A model generated the notes under the pieces. That model ran no database searches, was not told the origin of the DNA, and saw only the letters and a list, made by a program, of their open reading frames with translations. A DNA stretch of 64,000 nucleotides from Diphasiastrum complanatum (Eukaryota; Streptophyta; Lycopodiopsida; Lycopodiales; Lycopodiaceae): NCBI GenBank assembly GCA_029204225.1, contig CM055101.1:35391648-35455647 (forward strand), given 5' to 3'. Made by a program: the position numbers and the translations under genes. Of this stretch, positions 1-10,945 are shown piece after piece. Each line of letters starts with the position of its first letter. Positions within the stretch are counted from its first letter, which is position 1.

Positions 1-1084
1 AGTAAAAGTCTTCAAAAGACTGAGAAGTTCTATAAAATGCAGGTTTTTTTGAGGATAACTCAAATGAGGTTTCCCAAGCACTGGTCCAAAAGAGTGGGAA
101 AATATTACTCCATACAAAATTCCGAGTTTTACACAATTCAATCAATTACACAATTCAATCAAGGTTGGTGGTGAAATGTTTACATATGCTTTAAACATCA
201 AGAAGTAACATCAAGTTGAAGTATGCATGGCAATGATGGTGTATCTTCCAAGGGAAAGTAGTACAACAATTTGATGATCTAGAATTGGAAAAGATGTGAG
301 CCTTGCAACAATTTTATGAATGTGAAATAAAGTGTAGAGATACAAAGAGACAATGTACAAAACAATCAATGATGATAAAATAGATGCACCAGATCTAAAA
401 AGCGGACAAGTCATATGAAATTTTAGTCAAAGATGAACCTTTGAAATGTAGAAGTTCACATGATAAGGGAAGAACCACATGAGGGATTAAAAGAAGGATT
501 GACAATCATGAAATATAAAAGAGGTGAAGAAGGATAACAACTAGAATATAATAAAATAAAAGAGATGCGTGAGAATGCTTCTTGTGTATGTGATGGAAAT
601 TCTCTAAATTAATCACATGAGAGTTTCAACACAACTCATAATACTAGAATAGGGCTCAAGCATACCCTTGGCCTCTTTGTCTAGGGCTTCCAACATCGAT
701 GTGTGGTGTTGTAATGATTTGTTAAGCCCAAATTGTGCTCTAGGACGAACATTTAAAGATTTCAGTTAAATTTCCAATTATAGCATGCACACTTTATCGT
801 ACACCACGAAATTTGGAGTATATAGTCAATTGTCTACTTAAATGTGGCATTCTATGCCCAAGTTGCCACTTGAGAATCAATCTCATTAAGTGTCTGAGAC
901 ATAAATGTATTATATGTTCTTGTTCATATTCAACACAGGACCGATGGTCTATGGATTAGACAATCCTAACTTGTTACATGGTTCCAAAGAGTAGAACAAT
1001 CCAATGATGCTTTGGATGAGTTGGTGACGATAGGAAAATATGATGAAGGGCTTGGTGGGAGGATGAAGGAACTGATAATACTAC
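1..1084. other. Intergenic, no gene seen
   Basis: AT-rich sequence with short unsupported open frames only. No recognisable transposon protein, LTR terminus or primer site was found. It could be part of a decayed element, but nothing in it shows this. Confidence 0.5.
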
Positions 1085-1390
1085 CGTCGCAGCCTTAGAC
1101 CCTTGCAATGTCGAGCTTTGATGGGTGAAGAGCTCACTTTGTCTTGCAGGCTCACGGTTGTCTTCATCTTTTTCTTTTCGGCACCTATTTCTTTCTTTGA
1201 TCCGTTACTTTTAGATCTCTTCGGGCTTCATAGGAGGGGATTCAACTATCATTGCTCCAGAGAGTTTCTTTTGATCAAGATCGATCTGACTCATTTGTTG
1301 CTTAAGTTTTATCCTTTCCTCCTCAGCTTCTTGGATCTTTCTCTTTATTTCGTTATGCTGCTTCGCCTGCTTTCTTAGATCTTCTTTTCT
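1085..1390 (-). pseudogene. Coiled-coil-coding remnant, unidentified
   Basis: Read on the minus strand, this stretch encodes a charged, heptad-like helix (fragments KRKIQEAEEERIKLKQQ and IDLDQKKLSGAMIVESPP). It then hits a stop, and a second frame rich in Lys and Ser continues. The composition is clearly protein-like, but I do not recognise the family. It may be the disordered/coiled-coil part of a transposon protein, since a gypsy gag lies 1 kb away on the same strand. Both frames are short and broken, so it is not a working gene. Confidence 0.25.
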
Positions 1391-2480
1391 GGCTGACCAA
1401 AACCAAGGTAGGTGGTAGTTGGTCTCCGTAGGACACTTGAAATGATCTCTTAGCCTCTTCAGTAAAACTATCAGGCTTTGAAAAACTGGGGATTTCTCAG
1501 ATGAACAGTTGAATGATGGTGAACAGAGAGATGGAAGGTAGGATGGACTCGAAAACTAATATGGCAATGAGATGTAAGAATCAAATTTGAAGTGACATGG
1601 ATTTCTCAAATTTGCAATATGCACAAAAAAATCCTAAACTCGCCACAAGGTGATCTGAAGATGGATAGATGAATAGAAAATGTATTCGTGAGATACTCGA
1701 CAATGATGACTCTCATTCAATGGCTAACCCTCGTGAAAGAAAAGGAAATCCAAAAAGATACATGCAATCACAAGAAAATAACACGTGAAGGAGACACATA
1801 AAAAAGAAACAAGGTACTAGACCATCTATACAAAGAGTTGATTTTTTTGCAGAGAACCATGTGGAACAAAAATTTCATTCATCAACATTGAGATTCCACC
1901 TGGACGATTAGAATTTGCTATTGGTCTTTAGAGTAAGAGAGCTCTGACATGCCCTTGCTTAAAACAAGGTAGGATTGGGGACACTAAATGTGTGTAAGAT
2001 ATAGCATGGAGTGCATGTGTGTAAGATATAGCATGGAAGAAGAAGATACTATTTTTGTAGTACTCCTCTGATAAGGAGATTCATAAAATGAATTTTCATA
2101 TAGATTTTTGATTCTCATATTTGTTGTTTATATCCATCGTTTGGTCTATCAAATGATCAAGTCTGGGTGATGCATTGGAAATTTTCTCAGGATGTGGGAG
2201 ATATATAGATTTGAGATTGCGGAAAGGCATAAAAAATTTCGATTCCCTGGGAGTGTTGCTCGTGGTTGGAAATTGTAGCAGATGACGAAATATCTGTGTT
2301 CTTCTTCCTTCGACAATATCTCAATTCATTTATTGTAATTACGTCTCTGTGCCAAGAGTGATCTGGGTAAGCATGAGGTAATGTAGAAGTTGGCAAGCAA
2401 TTTCTCGATTGAGCAACAAGTGTAGCGGATGGATGCTACGGTGCTCGCGGTATGTTGTCGTTGGGATCCTATCTAGATTC
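1391..2480. other. Decayed repeat flank, no gene seen
   Basis: No gene is supported. On the minus strand the part from about 2190 to 2480 has moderately long frames that directly follow the gag zinc-knuckle region. They could be the decayed gag-protease linker of that gypsy element. A duplicated phrase (gtgtaagatatagcatgga) occurs at about 1992 and 2021. Confidence 0.4.
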
Positions 2481-2489
2481 GTAACAGAC

Positions 2490-3640
2490 GTGGTGGCTAG
2501 GTAGGATCTTGCTTGGTTGTTTTGGACAGTCTTTGAAACTATGTTTCCTAACACAGTTTGGGCATTCGGCATGGTACTTTGTTTTGACTAGACAAGCCTA
2601 TTTCACCGCAGATGAAACATATGTTGTTCATTGGCCCTTGTTGAATCGCATAGCCATCTTGTATGGCTAGTGGTTCTGGATTTTCTGGGAAGTATTCGTG
2701 ATAATGCGAGTGATGTCCATATTGTGACAGTTGTTCTTCATATCGTTGGATGGCATGTGTTTGGATAGGTTGATATAAAGGGCAAGCATCAGCAGGATGT
2801 GTAGCCGAGACAGTGTGGACACCAGATGGGTTTTCATTATAAGGTACCTATGGCAAGTTTTGGCTAACCAGGCATACTGCTTTGGATAGATGTCAATATG
2901 TCACAAAACTCCTTAGTGAGTTTCTCCAATTGTAGTTGGTGTTGATGATTAAGCAACTCCATTTGTTGTTTCCAAAGCTGATCTCTGGTATCCTCGATCG
3001 GCTTCGACTCATGGATTGCACGATGTGATTTCCGTTCCCTAGGTTTGTCAACATTGGATCTTTCATCTTCCTCCCAGATGGCATCAGACATAGCTAACTT
3101 TTAGCTCGTATATTCATCATTGGATCTAAGCTCGCGTCTAGTCCATCGTGGAAGTTCAACTAAGAACCAGATGATGAGCATATGTTCGGTGGGCTATTCT
3201 TGTACTTGACTTTTGAGGCATTTGAAATGTTCAATATAGTCTCGTACGAGTTTGTCTTTTGCCATCTTGATATTACTCAATTTTACAAAAGGACTCTCTA
3301 TCAAACAAAAGGGCTTGAAATGCTTGATAAAACACTCTTTCAAATTTGACCAGTCTGTCTTATCATCACGATCGAGGTTAAAAAACTAGTCACGTGCTTT
3401 ATCGATCGTGGTCATGGAAAACAATTGGACCATAGCGTCGTTAGATGTTTCACAATAAACGTCGCACACATTCTCAAAGATTTGCAAGAATCTTTACTAC
3501 CGTCGTACTTGGGTAGATCCAACTTGGGTGTGCACTTTTCAAGATGAGCTCTATGAGTGGCAAAAGCGCCATTCAGTGTGTTCTGGCCTGTGAGGAAATG
3601 GGCTGAATTCGCTCGACTCACGGCTCAGTCCAGAGTGCGT
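2490..3640 (-). pseudogene. Ty3/gypsy gag, broken
   Basis: This is the capsid/nucleocapsid region of a Ty3/gypsy retrotransposon on the minus strand. An N-terminal block PKLDLPKYDGSK (about 3520-3485) leads into capsid motifs such as DDKTDWSNLKECFIKHFKPF and LVRDYIEHFKCLKSQVQE. A Glu/Arg-rich linker follows (SDAIWEEDERSNVDKPRERK, near 3090), with a coiled-coil stretch. It ends in two zinc-knuckle-like pieces: CFICGEIG, with its histidine lost, and CPNCVRKHSFKDC, with Cx2Cx3Hx4C spacing (near 2545). At least three stops and one frameshift interrupt it. The same gag family recurs at 19540-19870 and, on the plus strand, at 7897-8335. Upstream on the minus strand lie a satellite-bearing leader and a TATA-bearing repeat. 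Confidence 0.75.
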
Positions 3641-4140
3641 GAAAGGGGAATCGGTCCAGATCACATGCATATCACATGCGTGGAGCAGGAGCAACGAGCA
3701 CTCGGCTTGGTCCAGACATTGATGGGGCTTGTTGATTGAGATGTGAGCTGATGTCGTCTTTGAGATGGCGTGAGGGAGGGAGCAGTCGGCTCGATCCAGA
3801 CTTTGTGAAGACCTCCTCTGCTTGGTCCAGAGCTGGTTCAGAACTATGTTCAGTCGGATGTTCTGTCGGCTCGGTCCAAAGCTCTTGCAATGGACTCGAT
3901 CCAGATTGCTCGTGAAGGAAAGACCCGTCGAGAAAGTGTTCAAGAGACTCGGTCGAGATCGTCTTCAGGAGGGCTCAGTCGAGATCGCTTGAAGGCAGTG
4001 AGCACTCGGCTCGGTCCCAGACTGCAAAGAGAGCATGCTATTGTAGTCGGCTCGGTCCACACTGTTGATTGGAAAAGGCTCGGTCCAAACTGCGTGAAAG
4101 CAGGGAGCACTCGGTCGAGATGGTGCTTTGCTTGAAAACA
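3600..4140. repeat. GGTCCAGA/GGTCGAGA tandem array, copy 1
   Basis: Degenerate tandem repeats contain the core 'ctcggtccaga' or 'ctcggtcgaga' every 25-60 bp. They lie between a minus-strand gypsy gag and a repeat shared with 22010-22500. The same core forms the longer array at 20.1-22.0 kb. Short open frames through it on both strands are products of the repeat and not genes. Confidence 0.7.
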
Positions 4141-4606
4141 CTGAAAAGTGTGGCGTAGAGCTGTTTGGTTTTTCTTGTTTATATTGTTTTTGTACCGTTA
4201 TGTAAGGTGTTTGATTAATGATGTAAGGTGGAATGCAGATTCAAGAACATAAGATCAAGAACATTAGGTGCTCTGTTAGCTGCTTGATAGGAACAGTTGT
4301 TCTTCAGGTGTCTGCTTCCTGAGTTTGATCAAGAACGTGGATGCCTAAAAATCACAAACGCCCTATTGTGAGTTTGATCACAAACAAGGAGCTCTGCTGT
4401 GTATGCTTGCGCAGTTTGTGTTGTAGTTTTGAATGGTCTTGTGTGTTGTGTATGGTGACTATTATGAGCAGGATTTTTGAAAGACCATTCCTGTGGTTCA
4501 TAGTCAGAAAGATTGTGGATAAGTGTTGCTGTAGACTATGAATGAGGACAGGTCTGGGGAATCTCAAAACTATGTGAAGATTTATATAACGTGTGCAGGG
4601 ATCTAA
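4134..4606 (-). repeat. Gypsy LTR/leader, copy 1 (pairs with 22010-22500)
   Basis: About 470 bp is clearly homologous, in the same orientation, to 22010-22500; shared blocks include ttgttcttcaggtgtctgct and gatcacaaacaaggagctct. On the minus strand it carries a TATA box (gttatataaatcttcac, near 4590), and it sits upstream of the satellite array and gag. This fits an LTR or 5' leader of a gypsy family. No primer site or exact LTR ends were found, so LTR status is an inference. Confidence 0.6.
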
Positions 4607-5420
4607 GCAATGTCCTTGTTGCGGCTACTGTGATCATTGGTGTGAAGAGTATGTGGGTGAGATCAAGCAGCAACTGTGACAAATGTTCACAGATTCTTGC
4701 TTTAGAATTTGTTTACTAGTTTCTTTGTTGCTTACTTCTTGTGACAGCATCTTGTTTACAGATTATTTCTTTATTCTGCCTGTCAGCAAAGGTTGTGGGC
4801 ACTTCTTGAGATTATCTTTCTTAGCTCATTGCCAAAACCAGGCATAAAGGGGCTGATTATCGTTGTAGTAACAACGTCCTGCCTATCCAAGGACAATCCA
4901 AATTCGTCTTTCTTGAACCGTATCACATGCAATCAAAACAACATGTAATCCAAACGTTCAATCAAGAAATCAACATGCAGTCCAGGTGAACAAACCATGA
5001 TTTTCTACCACTACTGCTGCAAATCAAGTAAACAGATCCTTAAAAGGCTGAAACTGAACTTGCATACACATTACATCAAATGCAAGAAACTAAAACTAGA
5101 AACTAGACTAACTAGATAGCATTTTTGAGAGCCCAAGGATCAAGAAACACACATTTTTTGATTCTTGGACTACCAAGAACACCAATGAATGGATTGTCAT
5201 AAAATTTGCAAGATTTACACCACAAATCCAGCCAAGATGATTTACCACAATGTTGTTGCCTACATTAATTTACAAACATAAAGGGAAATCTAATCCACAA
5301 CTAGGAAAACGAGAAACTAATCCACCACTAAGATCCACAACCACACACAAAGGAGATGGAGGGGCAAGATCATTAAAGCATCACTTGTTAGCAACAAAGT
5401 AAAATCAAAGTAAACTAAAA
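4607..5420. repeat. Dispersed repeat with conserved hairpin, copy 1
   Basis: This region shares phrases with 17990-18720: 'gtttacttcttgt...acag', 'gcctgtcagcaaaggttgtgggca', and a hairpin whose arms are CCAAGGATCAA (5133-5143) and TTGATTCTTGG (5158-5168). It has no coding capacity. It is probably a fragment of an LTR or a non-autonomous element. It ends where the plus-strand gypsy LTR begins. Confidence 0.45.
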
Positions 5421-6326
5421 CACCATGGCATGTGTATTGTAAGTCCACGTGTGAGTACTTGTTAATAAACTCCTACCATGGCATGTGTGCTATAAGTCTA
5501 TGGGTAGAAACTTAATTAAATTCTAAACTTCTAAGTTAGAAAACTTAACTTAGAGAACTTAAACTTAGAAACTTAAGCTTAGAAAATAAAACATTCTAAG
5601 TTGTCTTGAGTTCTAAGTTTAGAGTCTTAGGCTTTCTAAGTTAGAAGTTGAGAAGTTTAGAAGCCTTAGAATTGCAAGTTTTAGAAATTAATCCCATAAG
5701 TTAGTAGAAGCTTATGGAAGGCCCTTCTTGCTATAAGAAGAGAGGCATTTCCCTTGTAAAATAACACATTGAGATTATGCTAAATTGCTCTCTATTTAAG
5801 AAGTCATTCTATGTCCTTGTGTTCCCATTGGAAGGTGCATAGCTTGAGGGAAGGTGCTCGGGCCTCCTCTTGCCTTCTTTCATTGGTTTCTATTGTGGCA
5901 TGTGTTTTATTACTTTATGTTTTATTTAGCCGCAATTTATATTTTCCATCTCCCTTGGGGTGTTAGGTAGAAATTAATTAGGCACCTTGCTAGTTGGGAA
6001 AGCCTTAGCAAGGTTTGATTTATTTAACGGGTTTGCTAGTTGGGTAAACCTTAGCAAAGCCCTAGTTTAGTTAAATCGCTTGTTAGTTGGGTAAGCCTTA
6101 ATAAGCCTACTTAGATTGTTTTTTAGTTTTTCGAGCATCAGTTGGAAAAGCCTTGATGCTCTCATTTTCGAGCACCAATTGGGAAGCCTTGGTGTTCTTC
6201 CTTTTCTTTATACTCTTACTTTATTTGTAAGTTTTATGTAGATCTTAGGAAGTGGACGAACTTTCTACGCTATACTACATCCCTAAGTAAATCTAGCCAC
6301 CGCACAAATAAGATTTATTTCCAACA
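5420..6326 (+). mobile_element. Ty3/gypsy 5' LTR (left edge approximate)
   Basis: The right end is well placed: ...CCAACA, one T, then the primer site TGGCGCCGTTGCCG. The body has a TATA-like ctctatttaagaag near 5790. It also has a run of ACTTAG/CTAAGT repeats (5530-5690) and five imperfect 30-36 bp units of the type 'gctagttgggtaaaccttagcaa' (5984-6205), each able to form a small hairpin. The left edge could not be fixed, because the repeat 'accatggcatgtgt' occurs at both 5421 and 5477. Confidence 0.6.
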
Positions 6327-6327
6327 T

Positions 6328-6345
6328 TGGCGCCGTTGCCGCTTT
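6328..6345 (+). promoter_or_regulatory. Primer-binding site, tRNA-Asp type
   Basis: TGGCGCCGTTGCCG matches the first 14 bases of the plant gypsy primer site complementary to the 3' end of tRNA-Asp; the last four bases differ. It lies one base after the LTR end, as expected for minus-strand priming. Confidence 0.75.
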
Positions 6346-6849
6346 CTAAGTTTTTTTTCTACATAGCTTACTTGTTTTCTTTTTTACTAACATGCTTGTG
6401 TGTATGCTTGCCTGCTATTTTCCTTTACACTACAACACAAGACTTCTCTCCAGGTCCTACATGAGCTGCTGAGCAACCTATCAAGCCGGGGGGAAGCAAG
6501 AAAAGTGTCAACTAGGGCATTTTCTTTGAAAGAAGTGACCCAAGTGACATGTTTTTCGACCAAACAGGTGTATCAAAATTTGTCGGTCTGTCTGCAGCCA
6601 TAACAGACACTGATCTTCCATTCTATCACTTCCACGAATTCCGAACCTGCTCAGATTTTTCAAAAAAACACTGTTTTATTGTCAAAATCCTTTGTTTTCC
6701 ACCCAAATTTTTGTGTCGAAATTCGCTGGCTTCACTGAAGCTAGATCTATGAAAGATCAGTCCTTCAGCAGCTCCGCAAATTGTGTCTTAGAGATAGCTT
6801 GTTTTTGTCAGAAAATCACTTTTTCACTATTATCCTTCTCTATCGGCAA
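6346..6849 (+). other. Gypsy leader, non-coding
   Basis: This is the untranslated leader of the plus-strand gypsy element. Diverged copies of the element's 'gaattcgccgacc' satellite phrase already appear (near 6635, 6716 and 6865). No protein domain was recognised in the short frames. Confidence 0.45.
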
Positions 6850-7640
6850 AACTTCATTATCGGAATTTGCCGACCATACTAGGAAATCGCCCACAGTCTG
6901 AACGATTTCTATACATCCTCTGCGAATTTTGTCCTTCGCAAAAAAAAGATTAAAAAATCAATATTTGTATGTGAAAATTCCTTATCAGAATTCGCCGACC
7001 ATACTAGGAAATCGCCCCCAGTCTGAACGATTTCTATACATCCTCTGCGAATTTTGGTCTTTGCAAAAAATTCAGAAAAATTAAAAATCAATATTTTGTA
7101 TATGAAAACTCTTTATCAGAATTCGCCGACCATACCATGAAATTGTCCGAAGTCTGAACGATTTCTAGCAAATTCAAAAAAAAAATATTGAAAAAAAGAA
7201 TTCAGTATTAGAATTCGCCGACTATACTAGAAAATTGCCCATAGTCTGAACGATTTTTAGACATCCTCTACGAATTCTGTCCTTTACAAAAAATCCAAAA
7301 AAAATTAAAAAATTCATATTTTATCAATGAAAACTCCCTATCAGAAATCGTGGACCATACCACGAAATCGTCCACAGTGTGCACGATTTCTGGTGAATTC
7401 TAAAAAAAAAAATTATTTTAAAAAAAAATTCAGTATCAGAATTCGTCGACCATACTAAAAAATCCCCACAGTCTGAACGATGTCTATACATCCTCTACGA
7501 ATTCTGTCCTTTACAAAAAAATCCAAAAAAAAAATTAAAAAATTCATATTTTATCAGTGAAAACTCCCTATCAGAAATCGTGGACTATCACGAAATCGTC
7601 CACAATGTGCACGATTTTTGGCGAATTATAAAAAGAAAAA
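6850..7640 (+). repeat. Tandem repeat in gypsy leader, 7 units
   Basis: There are seven units starting with 'gaattcgccgaccatac' or a close variant, at about 6866, 6988, 7118, 7209, 7345, 7437 and 7575. Each carries 'cagtctgaacgatttct', and most carry 'acatcctctgcgaatt' plus a poly-A-rich spacer. Unit length alternates between about 90 and 135 bp because the 'acatcctctgcgaatt' half is missing from some. The array separates the primer site from gag. Confidence 0.85.
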
Positions 7641-7896
7641 ATTCAGTATTTTCTCAGTAAAAATTTTCTATCAGACTCTGTGATACTGTATTTTGACTCA
7701 ACAACTTGTTTGCGAGTTCTACTCTTGTCTACGAATTCTACTACTCCAAAAAAGTACAGATTCTTGTCCAAATTCACTAATTTTGCAAGAAAACCACATT
7801 TTTGACCTTTTGTGGTCAAATACAGTACTGTACTGATCATCTGTACTGTTATTATGTTCCTCATTCTGCATCATGTTACGAGATTGCGCTAAATCT

Positions 7897-8335
7897 TCTA
7901 CTAGAACACAGAATCCCACGCATTGTCACCAAAGTACGATGGAGAATCTGACCCAGTTAGATTTCTTCAAGACTTTGATAATGCATGTCGCTTCTACGGA
8001 GACACCTCTGAAACTGAAAAGCTCAGACTATTTTCTATGGTGCTCTATGGAACCGCCAAAAAGTGGTATCTCAACCTAGAAGCTCCTGATCTTGTTTCTT
8101 GAAATATCCTCAAAGATGCTCTTATCAAGCGTTTTAAACCTTCTAAATTGACTCAAAGCCCATTTATCCAAATCACCCATATTAATATGTGTCGCGAAGA
8201 GTTTGTTCGAAGCTACATTGAGCGTTTCAAACGTTTCAAAGTAGAATGTGTTGACAAGAATATCACTAAACGATTGGCCATAAAATTGTTCTTGGGTGGA
8301 CTCCCGAAAAGTATCCGCTGAGAATTGAAACATGA
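7897..8335 (+). pseudogene. Ty3/gypsy gag, broken
   Basis: This is the capsid domain of a plus-strand gypsy element. The frame begins near PKYDGESDPVRFLQDF, continues through the typical GTAKKWYLNLEAP block, and then hits a stop (tga near 8098). It resumes with LKDALIKRFKPSK and SYIERFKRFKVECVDKN and ends at a second stop just after LFLGGLPKSIR. A different repeat array begins within 10 bp of that point, so the nucleocapsid and the whole pol are missing. It clearly belongs to the same broad gag family as the minus-strand copies. It belongs to the same element as the LTR and primer site at 5.4-6.3 kb. Confidence 0.8.
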
Positions 8336-8545
8336 GAAGTCGAAGTCGATGTAGTCGATGACTTCGATGTTGGGTAAGTCGATGTTGTATATATCAGATG
8401 AGTATACACAGGAGAAGTCGATGACTTCGATGTCGAACACTTCGGAGGTTAACATTTGAGTATACACATGGTGAAGTCGAAGTCGATGAAGTCGGACTTC
8501 GGACACTTCGATGGCTTCGAAGTCAATGGAGTCGTTACTCCATGG
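8330..8545. repeat. GAAGTCGATG short tandem/palindromic array
   Basis: The sequence is dominated by 'gaagtcgatg', 'gacttcgatg' and 'ttcgaagtc' words, with short palindromes such as GAAGTC-gat-GACTTC. A phrase 'tgagtatacacaggagaagtcgatgacttcgatg' recurs about 70 bp later in altered form. It directly replaces the gag downstream sequence and ends at 'ggagtcgttactcc'. Confidence 0.6.
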
Positions 8546-9700
8546 ATTTGGTCCTGAGCATTAAAATCCAACAAATGTATGTATAGTGGCTTGCTGACCC
8601 AACGATGGACCACTCTTCTTATGATCTATAATACACACAGAGATCTCTATCGCTCGTTGACCAGCGATGGACCACTCTTCTTCTTTTTCATTTCTGAAAA
8701 TGGGTTTCTATGCCTTGTAGGCAACGATGGATTACAATACACTTTTGTTGTTGCTAAAGTATAATTCTTGCCTACCAGGCGATGCAAACCACATAATCAT
8801 CTTTTGTTGCTAACTTGTATGCATGATAGACAACAATGGTGATATAACCAATGACTAATGGTCGTTGTCCCCCAGCGATGGACAGCTGGCTCAAAAACAC
8901 CTTTTCTGGTGAAGAAAATCCATCTCTCATGCTTCTTGCTACTTTACTTTGTACCATTTCATAACAAGTTTGTTTAGAATGATGCATATTCGGTTACTGC
9001 CATATGGACATCGACCTACCACTCACATAACAATGTGTAGCATCTCTTCCACTAAACCAAAATGTATTCTCAAATGCTATGCACTTCTAGTTATGATTTA
9101 GTAGCATTTGAACATTAAATGAGCATCTACATCTTGTTACTATGTAGCATTGATTGTTACTACGGCCTATCACTTAATTCGTTTAGGTTCTGATTTGAAC
9201 CATACATTGATAAGCCTTCACACAGGTATGTCTTCTGCAAAACCATGCTATAACGGTTTGGCTTCAATACTCTTTGAATGCGCTTTTGGCAAAAGAACAT
9301 ACCTACGCAAAATTTGATTTTTAAGGAAGAATGTTGGACATTATGTGATAAAATCTCTATGTACGGTTATGTTTTAAAGAAAACAAACTGCTCGTGGCAA
9401 TAGCATGGCATCCTCTCAAGAAGACACGTCTACAATCATCCAGGTATGACTTCTCTTAACAGATTTTAGGTTATATATAAACCACATACATCATGGACAC
9501 GATTATATTACGTATTCTAAGTAACAGATGTTCAGGAAATGGTTCTTCCGCTTTACTTATGTATAAACTTACGATGCGGCTTTTTACTTAAAAAATATAG
9601 ACATTCAAGCTTAAACCTCACCATTACGCTTTCTAATCTTGATTGTATGCCTATGACAAACCATTTTTAACAATTCTTTCTCACTATTTTTAAGAAGTCC
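8546..9700. repeat. Degenerate repeats with ACGATGG words, then unannotated DNA
   Basis: The phrase 'cgatggaccactcttctt' occurs twice (8604 and 8666), and further 'cgatgg' words occur at about 8730, 8833 and 8876. A similar word cluster lies at 43700-44030. From about 9000 to 9700 I see no gene, LTR end or repeat structure. Confidence 0.4.
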
Positions 9701-10180
9701 ATACCTATATCCAAAGTTAGGGGTTCCAACATAACGTCCTTACACAACATGGATACGAAGTTTTTACACAAGGATTAGAACAGCACGGATCTGCTGCCCT
9801 AATACCTGGCAAAAATCTTGGAAATCCAAACCAAACCTATCCATAGCGAAGTCCTATATGCCATGGGTTGAATCTAACGTTCAGGAAAGCATGGATTTGC
9901 TCAGGACTAAACATAGCGATACAAACCCAGTTTTTGTGTAAGCGGAACAGGTATACGGATTAGCATGGCACGGATGTGCCCTAATACCTACGTATTCGCA
10001 CCACTCAACCATGGCAATAATTAACGCTACCCATGTAGGTGTCACATTAGGCTCTTGGTGAGATACGACTGGAAAGCATGGATAGGAGTATGGACAAAAG
10101 TGCGTGACTTGTCTTTTTTAACAAGGTTCACATGGGTTAGAACGACATGGATTTGCCCTAACACCAGCACACGTGTCCAC
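9700..10180. repeat. Diverged ~180 bp tandem repeat
   Basis: Three related copies of 'tta(g)aacagcacggat(c/g)tgcc-ctaatacct' lie near 9775, 9960 and 10136. 'ggaaagcatggat' occurs at 9889 and 10072. The spacing of 175-185 bp is nucleosome-like and satellite-like. The copies are about 70-80% alike by eye. Confidence 0.5.
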
Positions 10181-10549
10181 AACAACTGACGCTCAACTAT
10201 AACACTGTCTTCTCCACTGTACTAACTCGTGCGATGATGACAAGTATCAGCTGGACGTCTTGAAAGTGGTTATGCTTTATGTGCTTTCCAGTACTGTATT
10301 TTACTTTTCAGCTTTATGTAACCTTGTTGGAATATGAATAAAGGCTTCAAAGGCTTCAGTCTTGCTTTGTCAAGAGGAACTATGTGAAATTTTGTAACTC
10401 TCTCTCTCTCTCTCCCCTCATCATATCTTTGCTTCTGCCTCTTGGACATGGACATTTGATGCTTCTTCTTGCTGGGCATCATCATGATCATGAGCAGTGG
10501 AGAAGGCTCCTGTGCTTCTACCTCGGAGGATCATTATACCCCTTCATCC

Positions 10550-10551
<2 letters not shown>

Positions 10552-10640
<89 letters not shown>
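10552..10640. repeat. (CT)n(CA)n compound microsatellite
   Basis: A (CT) run from about 10553 to 10602 passes directly into (CA)n to about 10640. Long open frames across it (SLSLSL.../HTHTHT...) are products of the repeat. A second compound tract of the same composition, reversed, lies at 13773-13843. Confidence 0.95.
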
Positions 10641-10644
<4 letters not shown>

Positions 10645-10945
10645 TAAGCAAATTTTCTCGAAAAAATATATATTGTGGAAGAGATTTATGTTGAAAATTT
10701 TAACAAACCATAAAAGTTTACCAACAACCACTGCAATAGCCATAACTTGGTCAATTCTTGGCCAAATCCAACCTAGGAACTTTATGCCTCCAAAAAGGTG
10801 AAAAGTAGACTATAGACACATAACATCTTATCTACTAAAAAACTAACAAAAAATGGATCAAACATTGTAGTAAGAAGCTTCAAAAAATCGAAAATCCTTC
10901 AACTCAATGAGTCATTATTGATTGTGGATCGCATTTGGATATAAT

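Noticed and set aside
6850-7640. CRISPR-like regular repeats
   Set aside because: Units are long, diverged and without unique spacers of constant length. They are a tandem satellite in a retrotransposon leader of a plant genome.
10384-10801. Several open frames of poly-Ser-Leu and poly-Thr-His
   Set aside because: They are translations of the (CT)n(CA)n microsatellite.
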